A stretch of 64,000 nucleotides of DNA, from NCBI RefSeq assembly GCF_021026295.1, contig NZ_JAJNDA010000015.1:62001-126000 (forward strand). Reading direction: 5' to 3'. This stretch comes from Actinomycetospora soli. Its GTDB lineage: Bacteria > Actinomycetota > Actinomycetes > Mycobacteriales > Pseudonocardiaceae. The stretch's first letter is position 1. Every line of letters begins with the position of its first letter. A program made the position numbers and the translations under genes. Shown piece by piece: positions 9,005-16,899 of this stretch. The notes beneath the pieces were generated by a model, which worked only from the letters and a program-made list of their open reading frames with translations, did no database searches and had not been told where the DNA came from.

Positions 9005-10102
9005 ATGTCGAGATTCCGGATTCTCGTAATCACGGTCCTGGGGCTGGTGCTCGTCGGGTGCGGGTCGGCCCCGGCGGCCCCGTCCGAGCCGCCGCGCCCG
9101 GCCGACTGCCCGGCGCCGACGTCGTCGGACCTGACCACCGCGGACGGCTGGCTGGGCCGGATCGCGGGGCAGCCCGACACGGTCGGTCTCGTGCTCGACG
9201 ACGGGCGCGGCCGGGTCGTGTCCCACGAGGCGGACCGGCCGTTCCCGCTGGCTTCGGCGGTGAAGGTGGTGCACCTGACGGCCTACGCCGCCGCGGTGGC
9301 CGACGGGCGGATCCGGCCCGACGAGCAGGTCGCGCGCGCGGACTGGGAGCGCTGGTACGTGCCGGGCACCGACGGCGACGCGCACCCGACCGCGCTGCAG
9401 CGGCTCGGACCGGGGCCGGACTACGCCGTCGACCAACTCGTCACCGCGATGATCCGGGAGAGCGACAACGCGGCGGCCGACTGGCTGCGGGCCCGGCTCG
9501 GCGACGACGCCCTGCGGGCGGCCGCGGCCTCCACCGGCTGGGTCGACGTCGACCTGCCCTCGTTCGCCGGCGGCGCGGCCCGGCTCGCGATGCCCGACCT
9601 GGCGCCGGCGGGTGCCGACCGCGCCCGGCTCGCGGTCCTCGACGCCGAGCTGGGCCGGCGGGTCGCCGACGAACCCGCCTTCCACGACGAGGTCGTCCGA
9701 CGCATCGCCGCCGCCGTCCGTCAGGACCCGGCGCAGTTCGTCGCGGACAACGAGGCGTGGACCGCCACCAGCGCCCTCGGGACGCCCGCCCAGCTGCTCG
9801 GCGTCCACCGGGCCATCGCGACCGGGTCGGTTCCCGGCGCCGACGTGGCCGCGCGGCACCTGACCTGGCAGGGGCCCTCGTCGTCCGGGACGATCGGCTT
9901 CAAGGGCGGCAGCTTCGTCGACGTCCTCACCTTCGGCGGGTTCCTGCGGCGGACCGACGGCTCGGTCGGCTACGCGGTGATCCTCGGCCGCGACCTGCCG
10001 GTCGTGCCGCTGACCGGCCAGCAGGCGCGCGGCCAGCAGGAACTCGTGCTCGACGCCCTCCGGTCGCCGGGAGGTCTCGACCGGCTGGCCTGTGTCGCGT
10101 GA
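9005..10102 (+). CDS. Beta-lactamase-fold serine hydrolase lipoprotein
   Basis: 365 residues. Signal peptide ending VLVGC (Cys19) implies a lipoprotein. The penicillin-recognising serine fold is shown by SAVK (Ser84/Lys87), SDN (153-155) and FKGGSF (Lys300 with two Gly, in place of KTG). No convincing omega-loop Glu is visible, so a DD-peptidase or other hydrolase role is as likely as beta-lactamase. No Shine-Dalgarno: leaderless start. It ends 16 bases before the ArsR gene. Confidence 0.85.
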   Translation: MSRFRILVITVLGLVLVGCGSAPAAPSEPPRPADCPAPTSSDLTTADGWLGRIAGQPDTVGLVLDDGRGRVVSHEADRPFPLASAVKVVHLTAYAAAVADGRIRPDEQVARADWERWYVPGTDGDAHPTALQRLGPGPDYAVDQLVTAMIRESDNAAADWLRARLGDDALRAAAASTGWVDVDLPSFAGGAARLAMPDLAPAGADRARLAVLDAELGRRVADEPAFHDEVVRRIAAAVRQDPAQFVADNEAWTATSALGTPAQLLGVHRAIATGSVPGADVAARHLTWQGPSSSGTIGFKGGSFVDVLTFGGFLRRTDGSVGYAVILGRDLPVVPLTGQQARGQQELVLDALRSPGGLDRLACVA

Positions 10103-10118
10103 GTGGGACGATCACCGC

Positions 10119-10577
10119 GTGACCGACGACGACCGCCTCGCCGCCCTCGAGGCCCGGGTCGCGGCGTTGGAGTCGGCCGCCCCGGCGCCGACGACCGAGG
10201 CCGTCGACGACTCGGGGCTCGTGTCCTACGAGGGCGCGGTCCGCCTGCACGGCGAGGTGTCGTGGCGGATCGGCTACTCCCCGGCCGGCGTGGTCGACCT
10301 GCCCTCCGCACCCACCGCCGAGGTCCTCGCCGCGCTGGGCCACCCGGTCCGGCTCGCCCTGGTCCGCCGCCTCCTGCTCGGCCCGGCCTCCGCCGCCGAG
10401 CTCCAGGACGCGGCAGAGCTCTCGTCGACCGGCCAGGTCTACCACCACCTGCGCGCGCTCACCGCCGCCCGCGTCGTCGAGCAGGACGGCCGCGCCTTCC
10501 GCGTCCCCGCCACGGGCGTGGTCCCGGTCCTGACGATGCTGCTGGCCGCGGGGGACGTCGCCGGGCTGTTGCGCTGA
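10119..10577 (+). CDS. ArsR-type helix-turn-helix regulator
   Basis: 152 residues. The N-terminal ~20 residues form a short leucine-rich coiled coil (DDRLAALEARVAALES), unusual for ArsR proteins and probably a dimerisation element. The winged helix covers about residues 65-140 (EVLAALGHPVRLALVRRLLL ... SSTGQVYHHLRALTAARVVEQ). No metal-binding Cys pair is visible. The GTG at 10119 follows the upstream lipoprotein stop closely; an earlier in-frame GTG at 10092 overlaps that gene. It may sense an envelope ligand linked to the neighbouring hydrolase (inference). Confidence 0.85.
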   Translation: MTDDDRLAALEARVAALESAAPAPTTEAVDDSGLVSYEGAVRLHGEVSWRIGYSPAGVVDLPSAPTAEVLAALGHPVRLALVRRLLLGPASAAELQDAAELSSTGQVYHHLRALTAARVVEQDGRAFRVPATGVVPVLTMLLAAGDVAGLLR

Positions 10578-10592
10578 GTTCGTCCGTTCCGT

Positions 10593-10606
10593 TCCCGACG
10601 ACGGGT
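10593..10606 (+). repeat. Intergenic copy of TCCCGACGACGGGT
   Basis: Lies 9 bases upstream of the -10 box TAGCGT (10616-10621), covering where a -35 element would be. The copy at 58974 is placed almost identically. Confidence 0.8.
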
Positions 10607-10615
10607 CCGGCTGGC

Positions 10616-10621
10616 TAGCGT
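10616..10621 (+). promoter_or_regulatory. -10 box TAGCGT for leaderless transcript
   Basis: TAGCGT ends 7 bases before the GTG at 10629; no ribosome site is present. Confidence 0.55.
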
Positions 10622-10628
10622 GGGTCGG

Positions 10629-11063
10629 GTGAGCGTCCCGGTGCCGCCCGGCCCGTACGCGGCCCCGACGCCGCGGGCCTCCGACCCGACCGTCCTGTCC
10701 ACCGGACAGGTCGTGCCCCGCCAGGCGATGCCGGTCGCCGAGGTCGGCGACTCGTTCTCGGTCGACCTCGCCGCGGCCCCGCAGGTGCTGCGGGAGTTGC
10801 GCGCGGCGCGCGATCAGCTGATGCAGATCCGCCGTGAGGCGCTGGCACTCGGCAAGGTCGACCCCGGGACGAACGACGACGTCAGTCGGGACGCGGCGAC
10901 CGTGCTCGGCTCCATCGCGGTGGGTGGTCCCGGCTCATTGTTGGTCGCCGTCGAAGGCGGCATGCAGCGGATCGACGAGCTCGTCTCAGCGATCGAGTCC
11001 GAGTTGCGGGATTACGCCTCGAGCGATGCCGGCCAGGTCGCACGGTTCGATGCCCGTTCCTGA
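10629..11063 (+). CDS. Helical protein of possible ESX/WXG100-related type
   Basis: 144 residues. A Pro-rich N-terminus is followed from about residue 50 by amphipathic helices (LRELRAARDQLMQIRREALAL ... VEGGMQRIDELVSAIESELRDY-type heptads). Size, helical content and position directly before a DUF3558 lipoprotein resemble proteins found beside type VII-related lipoprotein genes in Pseudonocardiales, but no WXG motif is present, so the family is uncertain. Its 3' end overlaps the next gene by 14 bases, implying translational coupling. From about 10880 the codon use is less GC-biased than in neighbours. Confidence 0.65.
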   Translation: MSVPVPPGPYAAPTPRASDPTVLSTGQVVPRQAMPVAEVGDSFSVDLAAAPQVLRELRAARDQLMQIRREALALGKVDPGTNDDVSRDAATVLGSIAVGGPGSLLVAVEGGMQRIDELVSAIESELRDYASSDAGQVARFDARS

Positions 11064-11619
11064 GCCGACGCGCATAGCTGTCCTGGTGATATTCCTGTTG
11101 TGTTCGGCGTGCACCTCGCCGGAAACGATGTCCCCACGTGAATCGACTGCGCCGACCTCTCCCCGATTTGGCGCACCTACGGTGTCGGTGCCGAGGGACG
11201 TCAGTGAGGTCGCCGCCGCACCCTGCTCGACGCTGCTGACCAGCTCCGAGCTGGAGACACTGGATTTCGGACGACCGGGCCGGCAGCGGATTGTTCTCGA
11301 CAGCCGGGAGTGTTCGTGGACGAACGAGCAGGACGAGCAACTCGCGATAACTGTGATCGCCGACCGCGACCTGTTGGCTGACACCTACCGCACGCGCCTA
11401 CTACCGATCTTCCAGCCGACGACGATCGAGGGCATGCCGGCCGTGCGTCAGCGGATACGGGTCGACGACAACACGTGCACGGTGACGACCGGGCTCGGGC
11501 CGCGGCAGGCCCTCGAGACGGAGTGGTCGGGTCTGACGAATCGGCAGACCGAGGACCCGTGCGCGAAGGCCGAAGAAGCCATCGCGCTCGTCGTCAGGAA
11601 GCTTCCGCCGCAGGGTTGA
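11050..11619 (+). CDS. DUF3558 family lipoprotein
   Basis: 189 residues. Signal peptide IAVLVIFLLCSAC with Cys21 as lipidation site. The mature part has the DUF3558 pattern: APCSTLLTSSELETLDF near the start, RECSW in the middle and a Cys pair towards the end (NTCTV, DPCAKAEE). Function of the family is unknown; members sit on the outside of actinobacterial cells. The gene overlaps the upstream helical protein, so they form a two-gene unit. Base composition is lower in GC than the flanking genes, a hint of different origin or relaxed selection. Confidence 0.82.
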   Translation: MPVPEPTRIAVLVIFLLCSACTSPETMSPRESTAPTSPRFGAPTVSVPRDVSEVAAAPCSTLLTSSELETLDFGRPGRQRIVLDSRECSWTNEQDEQLAITVIADRDLLADTYRTRLLPIFQPTTIEGMPAVRQRIRVDDNTCTVTTGLGPRQALETEWSGLTNRQTEDPCAKAEEAIALVVRKLPPQG

Positions 11620-11784
11620 GAGACGGGCGCGCGGGGTCGATGGCAGGAGTTCAGTGGCACGGCGTGCGCTCAGGTGGCTCGAGTTCACCGGGGAGTGACG
11701 AGGCTGTCCGACTCGTGCTGCAGAACCGATGCCGCCGGCACCGGTTCTCGGGCAGAGCTTCGGCGAGCCGACCTGCGAACGCCC

Positions 11785-12261
11785 CTACTCCGCCGCGTCC
11801 ACCACCGTGCCGCCCGTGGCGTCCACCAGCTCCGACGGCGTCGCGTCGAAGACCGTGCGCGGCGACCCGGCGGCGGCCCAGACGCGGTCCCAGGCGAGGA
11901 CGCCGCGCTCGACGTAGGTCGTCACCGGCGACACGAGACCGACCGGCGCGACCCCGCCGATCGCGAACCCCGTCCGTTCCCGCACGAACGAGCCCGTCGC
12001 CTGCTCCACGGGCTCGCCCACCACGGCCGCCAGCTTGCCCACGTCCACCCGCGTCGAGCCCGACGCCAGGACCAGCACCGCAGCGTCCGTCGACGGCACC
12101 CGGAACACGAGCGACTTCACGATCTGCCCGACCTCGCAGCCGAGCGCCGCGCCCGCCTCGGCGGCCGTCCGGGTCGAGTCCGGCAGCTCCCTGGTACGTC
12201 CGCCCATGCCCTGCGCCGCCAGCGCGGAGGCCACCCGCTCGACGCTGCGTCCCCTGGCCAC
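11785..12261 (-). CDS. YbaK/EbsC-type aminoacyl-tRNA deacylase
   Basis: 158 residues, the full length for the family. The editing fold is shown by CEVGQIVKSLVFR (catalytic Lys), LVLASGSTRVD, FAIGGVAPVG and the C-terminal FDATPSELV. Members hydrolyse mischarged prolyl- or cysteinyl-tRNA. GTG start at 12261 lies 4 bases after the nitrilase stop, so the two genes form one transcript. Confidence 0.9.
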   Translation of the reverse strand: MARGRSVERVASALAAQGMGGRTRELPDSTRTAAEAGAALGCEVGQIVKSLVFRVPSTDAAVLVLASGSTRVDVGKLAAVVGEPVEQATGSFVRERTGFAIGGVAPVGLVSPVTTYVERGVLAWDRVWAAAGSPRTVFDATPSELVDATGGTVVDAAE

Positions 12262-12265
12262 CGGA

Positions 12266-13054
12266 CTACATCCGCCGGTTCGCGAGCACGGGCAGCACCT
12301 CGCGCACGCGGGCCACCGACGCGGTGTCGACGTCGACCACGAGCAGACCCGGGTCGTCCCCGAGCGACTCGACGACCGTGCCCGTCGGGGACGCCACGAG
12401 CGAGTGGCCGACCCCGCGCGGCGCCTTCCCGGGGTCGAGGCCGCGGGCGAGGGGGTCGGCCTGGTCGCAGGCGACCACGAACGTCGTCGAGTCGACGGCG
12501 CGGGCGCGCACCAGCAGCTCCCACTGCTCGATCTTGCCCTCGCCCGCGCCCCACGAGGCCGGGAGCAGCACCGTCGAGGCGCCGCGGTCGGCGAGGGCCC
12601 GGAAGAGCTCCGGGAAGCGGACGTCGTAGCAGACGGCGAGTCCGAGCGTCTCGCCGTCGACCTCCACCACGACCGGCTCCTCCCCGGGCGCGACCGTCCT
12701 CGACTCGGCGAAACCGAACGCGTCGTAGAGGTGGATCTTGTCGTAGGAGGTGTCGACCCCGCGGCCGACCGCGAGGAGCGTGTTCGTGACGCGGCCGTCG
12801 TCGGTCGGGGTGAACATGCCCGCCACGACCAGGACGCCGTGCTGGTCGGCGATCGCACGCACCTCGGTCGCCCACGGTCCGTCGAGCGGCTCGGCGACGG
12901 GCTTCAGCGACACCCCGAAGCGGCACATCGTCGCCTCCGGGAACACCACGACGGTCGCGCCCTGCTGCGCCGCGAGCGCCGTGTGGTCACGGACCAGCTC
13001 CAGGTTCGCCTTCGGATCGTCGGTGGCCAGGATCTGGGCGAGGGCGACGCGCAT
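12266..13054 (-). CDS. Carbon-nitrogen hydrolase (nitrilase superfamily)
   Basis: 262 residues with the Glu-Lys-Cys triad in canonical contexts: Glu40 (VVFPEATM), Lys106 (SYDKIHLYD) and Cys142 (AVCYDVRFPELFR). The sequence and length fit the omega-amidase/deaminated-glutathione amidase type branch (Nit-like), which hydrolyses small carboxamides in the cytoplasm. The ATG at 13054 is 21 bases from the divergent NAT start, so promoters overlap. It leads the two-gene unit with the YbaK-type gene. Confidence 0.9.
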   Translation of the reverse strand: MRVALAQILATDDPKANLELVRDHTALAAQQGATVVVFPEATMCRFGVSLKPVAEPLDGPWATEVRAIADQHGVLVVAGMFTPTDDGRVTNTLLAVGRGVDTSYDKIHLYDAFGFAESRTVAPGEEPVVVEVDGETLGLAVCYDVRFPELFRALADRGASTVLLPASWGAGEGKIEQWELLVRARAVDSTTFVVACDQADPLARGLDPGKAPRGVGHSLVASPTGTVVESLGDDPGLLVVDVDTASVARVREVLPVLANRRM

Positions 13055-13063
13055 GGGGCCGTG

Positions 13064-13069
13064 TATACC
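13064..13069 (+). promoter_or_regulatory. -10 box TATACC before NAT gene
   Basis: TATACC ends 6 bases before the GTG at 13076, consistent with leaderless expression from the 21-base divergent gap. Confidence 0.5.
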
Positions 13070-13075
13070 GGGCGC

Positions 13076-13801
13076 GTGGACGTGGACACATACCTCGGGC
13101 GCATCGGCGCGCACGAGGGCGACGACGTGGCGGTGCTGGCCGACCGCCACTTCCGCGCCGTGCCCTTCGAGAACCTGTCGATCCACCTCGGCGAGCCGGT
13201 CGACCTCCGCCCCGAGGCGCTGTTCGACAAGATCGTGCACCGGCGGCGCGGCGGCTTCTGCTACGAGCTCAACGGGCTGTTCGCCTGGTTGCTCGCCGAG
13301 CTCGGGCACGACGTCCGGTTCCTCGGCGGCGTCGTCCACACCCCGACCGGCGACACGGCCCCGCTGGCCCACATGGCGCTCACGGCGGGCGGACGGCTGG
13401 TCGACGTGGGCTTCGGCGGGTTCCTCGTGCTCCCCATCTCCCTCGACGAGCCGTCGACGCAGATCGACCCGCAACCCGACGGCGACGTCGAGGTGCGCAG
13501 CCCGGCGGGGAAGCCGGGCTACCGGCTGGAGCGGCGGGAACGGGCGCGCGACGACTTCGGCCCCACCTGCTTCTGGACCGCGACCCACCCCGACTCCGGG
13601 TTCACGCACGGCCCCACGTGCTCGCTCCCCACGGCCGACGGCGGACGGGTCACGATGGCCGGGGCGCACCGCATCGTCACCGCCCCCGACGGCACCCGCA
13701 CCGAGGACGACCTGCCCGACGACGAGGCCCTCGCCGCCTACCGCGACCTGTTCGGCGTCGACCTCGACCGCCTCCCCGTCGCGCTCCACCCGCCGTCGTG
13801 A
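13076..13801 (+). CDS. nat: Arylamine N-acetyltransferase
   Basis: 241 residues. Transfers an acetyl group from acetyl-CoA to arylamines or arylhydrazines. The Cys-His-Asp triad is intact: Cys62 in RRGGFCYELNG, His99 in APLAHMAL and Asp110 in LVDVGFGG; FRAVPFENL near the N-terminus is also typical. GTG 13076 is chosen because it starts the conserved DVDTYLGRIG segment (a GTG two codons later is possible). Its TGA overlaps the GTG of the SurE-like gene, so the two are translationally coupled. Confidence 0.94.
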   Translation: MDVDTYLGRIGAHEGDDVAVLADRHFRAVPFENLSIHLGEPVDLRPEALFDKIVHRRRGGFCYELNGLFAWLLAELGHDVRFLGGVVHTPTGDTAPLAHMALTAGGRLVDVGFGGFLVLPISLDEPSTQIDPQPDGDVEVRSPAGKPGYRLERRERARDDFGPTCFWTATHPDSGFTHGPTCSLPTADGGRVTMAGAHRIVTAPDGTRTEDDLPDDEALAAYRDLFGVDLDRLPVALHPPS

Positions 13802-14637
13802 TCGCCGCCCGGCTCGCGCTCGCCCTCGTCGGCGCCCTGCTCACCGGCGCCTGCGCGGCCACACCCGCTGCCGCACCGCCGCCCGCCGCGGCGCCGCGCG
13901 TGGCCGTACAACAGCCCGCGCCGCCCACCACCTCCACCGCACCCGCCCCGCTCCGCGTCCTCCTCACCGACGACGACGGGTGGGACGCCGGGGGCATCAC
14001 CGCGATGCGGTCGGCCCTGCTCGACGCCGGGTACGACGTCACCCTCGTCGCGCCCGACGGGAACCGCTCCGGGGCGGGCGCCTCGTCGGACGGGCGGACG
14101 GAGCTCGAGGAGAAGGAACGCGGCGTCTACGCCGTCGACGGCTACCCGGTCGACGCGGTGCGGGCCGGCCTGGACCTCATGCGCGCGGACCCGCCCGACC
14201 TCGTCGTCTCCGGCACCAACCTGGGGCACAACTCCGGCACGGGCATCGTCGAGTCCGGCACCGTCGGCGCCGCCGTGACCGCCGCCCGCGCCGGCATCCC
14301 CGCGATCGCCTCGTCGACGCACCGTGGGCGGTCCGAGGACGACTGCGCCGCCACCGCCGCGTACGTCACCCGGCTCGTGCAGACGCTCGGCCCGCAGCTG
14401 TTCGCACCGGGCGTCGTCGTGAACGTCAACTACCCGGCGGGGGAGCGCGCCGACGAGGTCCGGGTGCGCGGCCCGCTCGCCGTCGAGCTGGACGGCGAGG
14501 AGATGACGGTGCCGACCGACGGCCCGGACGACGACGTCGACCTGCTCGACGACGGCGTCGCGACCCTGACCCAGCTCGACGTGGGCGGCTCCCCGTCGAA
14601 CACGGTCGTCGACCGGCTGCGGGACGTCCCCGCCTGA
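13798..14637 (+). CDS. surE: SurE-like 5'/3'-nucleotidase with signal peptide
   Basis: 279 residues. The SurE core is clear: LLTDDDGWDAGGITAMRSAL (metal-binding DD), SGTNLGHNSGTGIVESGTVG and the GVVVNVNYP strand. Most SurE proteins are cytoplasmic; this one has a 19-residue hydrophobic leader (LALALVGALLTGAC) and a Pro/Ala-rich linker of about 35 residues, so it is probably exported and perhaps a lipoprotein (Cys19, though -3 is Thr). GTGA overlap with the NAT gene. Residues needed for metal binding appear intact, so phosphatase activity outside the membrane is plausible. Confidence 0.87.
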   Translation: MIAARLALALVGALLTGACAATPAAAPPPAAAPRVAVQQPAPPTTSTAPAPLRVLLTDDDGWDAGGITAMRSALLDAGYDVTLVAPDGNRSGAGASSDGRTELEEKERGVYAVDGYPVDAVRAGLDLMRADPPDLVVSGTNLGHNSGTGIVESGTVGAAVTAARAGIPAIASSTHRGRSEDDCAATAAYVTRLVQTLGPQLFAPGVVVNVNYPAGERADEVRVRGPLAVELDGEEMTVPTDGPDDDVDLLDDGVATLTQLDVGGSPSNTVVDRLRDVPA

Positions 14638-14640
14638 CCG

Positions 14641-15747
14641 TCAGGCCTCGAGCGCCGCCCAACCCGCGGCGACGGCCTCCGCGTACGGCGCCGGGTCGAT
14701 CCCCTGCGCGTGCAGCCAGGCGTCGTTGCCGAAGGTGGCCCGGTAGCGGTCGGACCGGTCGCACATCAGGGTCACGACGCTGCCCTGCTCGCCCCGCGCG
14801 GCCATCTCGCCCAGCAGGTGCAGCGCGCCGAACACGTTGGTCCCGGTGGACGGCCCCGCGTCGATCCCGAAGCGATCCGCGAGGAACCGCATCGCCGCCA
14901 CCGACCCGCCGTCGGGAACGCCGAGCATCCGGTCGACGACCCGCGGGACGAACGACGGCTCGACCCGCGGCCGCCCGATGCCCTCGATGAGCGAGCCCGG
15001 CCCGGTCGGCTCCTCCCCGGCGTAGTGGCGCAGGAAGGCCGAGCCCTGCGGGTCCACGACGGCGAGGCGGGTCGCGTGGCCGCGGTAGCGCAGGTAGCGG
15101 CCGATGGTCGCGCTGGTGCCGCCGGTGCCGGCACCGACGACGATCCAGGTCGGGATCGGGTGCGGCTCCTCGGCGAGCTGGTCGAAGATCGACTCGGCGA
15201 TGTTGTTGTTGCCGCGCCAGTCGGTGGCGCGCTCCGCGTGCGTGAACTGGTCGAGGTAGTGCCCGCCGCGCTCGTCGGCGATCCGCCGGGCCTCGGCGTA
15301 GACCTCGCCGGGGGAGTCGACGAACGCGCACGTGCCGCCCTCGCGCTCGATCAGCCGCACCTTGCGCACGCTGGTCGACCGCGCCATCACCGCGACGAAC
15401 GGCAGCCCGACGAGCCGCGCGAAGTAGGCCTCGCTGACCGCGGTCGAGCCGGACGAGGCCTCGACGACGGTCGTGCCCGGGCCGATGTCGCCGTTGCACA
15501 GCGCGTAGAGGAACAGACTGCGGGCGAGCCGGTGCTTGAGGCTGCCGGTCGGGTGCGTCGACTCGTCCTTGAGGTAGAGCTGGACCCCGCCCGACATCGG
15601 CGGCCGGAGGAGGTGCGTGTCGGCCGAGCGCCGGGTGTCGGCGGTGATCTGCCCGACCGCCCACGTCACCCAGGCGCGGTCGGTCGTCGTCGCCGGCAGG
15701 ACGTCGCGGAGCTCCACGCCCCGCACCCTCTCAGGCGGGGCGGACAC
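14641..15747 (-). CDS. PLP-dependent cysteine synthase family enzyme (Cds1-like L-cysteine desulfhydrase)
   Basis: 368 residues. Fold-type II PLP enzyme: the Schiff-base Lys is in [11 protein letters not shown], the substrate loop is [12 protein letters not shown] and the phosphate-binding loop is [16 protein letters not shown]. It differs from CysK/CysM by a longer N-terminus ([19 protein letters not shown]) and [11 protein letters not shown], features I associate with mycobacterial Cds1 (Rv3684), which releases sulfide, pyruvate and ammonia from cysteine. The specific activity is inference from that resemblance. Convergent with the SurE-like gene. Confidence 0.85.
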   Translation of the reverse strand: MSAPPERVRGVELRDVLPATTTDRAWVTWAVGQITADTRRSADTHLLRPPMSGGVQLYLKDESTHPTGSLKHRLARSLFLYALCNGDIGPGTTVVEASSGSTAVSEAYFARLVGLPFVAVMARSTSVRKVRLIEREGGTCAFVDSPGEVYAEARRIADERGGHYLDQFTHAERATDWRGNNNIAESIFDQLAEEPHPIPTWIVVGAGTGGTSATIGRYLRYRGHATRLAVVDPQGSAFLRHYAGEEPTGPGSLIEGIGRPRVEPSFVPRVVDRMLGVPDGGSVAAMRFLADRFGIDAGPSTGTNVFGALHLLGEMAARGEQGSVVTLMCDRSDRYRATFGNDAWLHAQGIDPAPYAEAVAAGWAALEA

Positions 15748-15808
15748 CCGTCCTCGACCGCTCGGGCCGCTGCCGACCCCGCCCGTCCGGGGTGCGGAGC
15801 AGGTCCCC

Positions 15809-15814
15809 TACACT
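15809..15814 (+). promoter_or_regulatory. -10 box TACACT of tRNA-Thr
   Basis: TACACT lies 10 bases upstream of the mature tRNA 5' end. Confidence 0.6.
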
Positions 15815-15824
15815 TGGCCCTGCT

Positions 15825-15898
15825 GCCGCCTTAGCTCAGTCGGCCAGAGCAACGCACTCGTAATGCGTAGGTCTCGGGTTCGAATCCCGAAGGCGGCT
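15825..15898 (+). tRNA. tRNA-Thr (anticodon CGT)
   Basis: 74 bases. Acceptor arm GCCGCCT (15825-15831) pairs with AGGCGGC (15891-15897). The anticodon stem ACGCA/TGCGT encloses CTCGTAA with anticodon CGT at 15859-15861, reading ACG codons. The T arm is TCGGG-TTCGAAT-CCCGA. CCA is not encoded. A Rho-independent terminator follows at 15910. Confidence 0.96.
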
Positions 15899-15909
15899 CC
15901 GCAGGTCAG

Positions 15910-15941
15910 GGCCGGTCCGGACGCTTCCGGGCCGGCCTTTT
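15910..15941 (+). terminator. Terminator of tRNA-Thr
   Basis: GGCCGGTCCGG (15910-15920) pairs with CCGGGCCGGCC (15927-15937, one G-T pair) around a 6-base loop, followed by TTTT. Confidence 0.85.
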
Positions 15942-15968
15942 CCGTTCCTGGAGGGGGAGGTCGTCCCG

Positions 15969-16850
15969 GTGCCCGTGAGGCGTTCGCCGCTCGCCGTGGC
16001 CGCCTGCGCCGCGGCGCTGCTGCTCGTGACGGCATGCGGCAGCGACCGGGCGCCGGTCGTCGCCCCCCTCGCCGCGACGCCGACGTCCGCGACGGCACCC
16101 GTCCCGCCCGCGACACCGACCGGCACCGCTGCCCCGGCGCCGACGGACCTCCACGACCCGGTGCTGAAGGACGTCGCGATGCAGCTGGTGTCCGCCGCCG
16201 AGAACTCGACGCTCGACTGGCGCTCGCAGTACGGCTACCTCGAGGACATCGGCGACGGCCGGGGCTACACCGGCGGGATCATCGGCTTCACGTCGGGCAC
16301 CGGCGACATGCTGACGCTGGTCCGGAACTACACGGCCGCAGCGCCCGGCAACCCGCTCGCCGGGTTCCTCCCAGCGCTGAAGGCCGTGAACGGGAGCGCC
16401 TCGCACGACGGCCTCGGCGAGGCGTTCGAGGAGGCCTGGCGGGAGGCGGCGACCGACCGGCGGTTCACCGCCGCGCAGGACCGGCTCCGCGACACGGCCT
16501 ACTTCGACCCGGCGGTGGCGGCCGCGAAGGCCGACGGGCTGCCGCCCCTCGGGCAGTTCGTCTACTACGACGCCATGGTGGTGCACGGGCCCGGCAACGA
16601 TGCGCAGAGCTTCGGGGGCATCCGTGCGGCGGCGAAGAAGCAGGCGAAGGCGCCCGCCCAGGGCGGCGACCTCGAGGACTACCTCGCCGCGTTCTGGAAG
16701 GTCCGGATCGCGGTGATGCGCTCCGAGCCCGCCCACACCGACGTCACCCGCATCACCGACCTGCAGCAGAAGTTCGCACGCGACGGGAACTTCGCGCTGC
16801 GGACCCCGCTCTCGTTCTCGGTCTACGGAGACCCCTACACGGTCCCCTGA
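15969..16850 (+). CDS. csn: GH46 chitosanase lipoprotein
   Basis: 293 residues. Endo-hydrolysis of chitosan. The GH46 core starts at about residue 60 with DLHDPVLKDVAMQLVSAAEN. Catalytic Glu78 (SAAEN) and Asp96 (GDGRGYTGGIIGF) keep the 18-residue spacing of the Streptomyces Glu22/Asp40 pair. A signal peptide ending LLVTAC gives a lipobox at Cys23, so the enzyme is probably tethered to the membrane rather than freely secreted, as most GH46 enzymes are. A Thr/Pro/Ala linker (~35 residues) separates anchor and enzyme. GTG start at 15969, preceded by GGAGGGGGAGG. Confidence 0.93.
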   Translation: MPVRRSPLAVAACAAALLLVTACGSDRAPVVAPLAATPTSATAPVPPATPTGTAAPAPTDLHDPVLKDVAMQLVSAAENSTLDWRSQYGYLEDIGDGRGYTGGIIGFTSGTGDMLTLVRNYTAAAPGNPLAGFLPALKAVNGSASHDGLGEAFEEAWREAATDRRFTAAQDRLRDTAYFDPAVAAAKADGLPPLGQFVYYDAMVVHGPGNDAQSFGGIRAAAKKQAKAPAQGGDLEDYLAAFWKVRIAVMRSEPAHTDVTRITDLQQKFARDGNFALRTPLSFSVYGDPYTVP

Positions 16851-16899
16851 GCAGGGAAAATCCGTCGCGGCCCAGGCGTGCCGGACCCACGATGAACGC

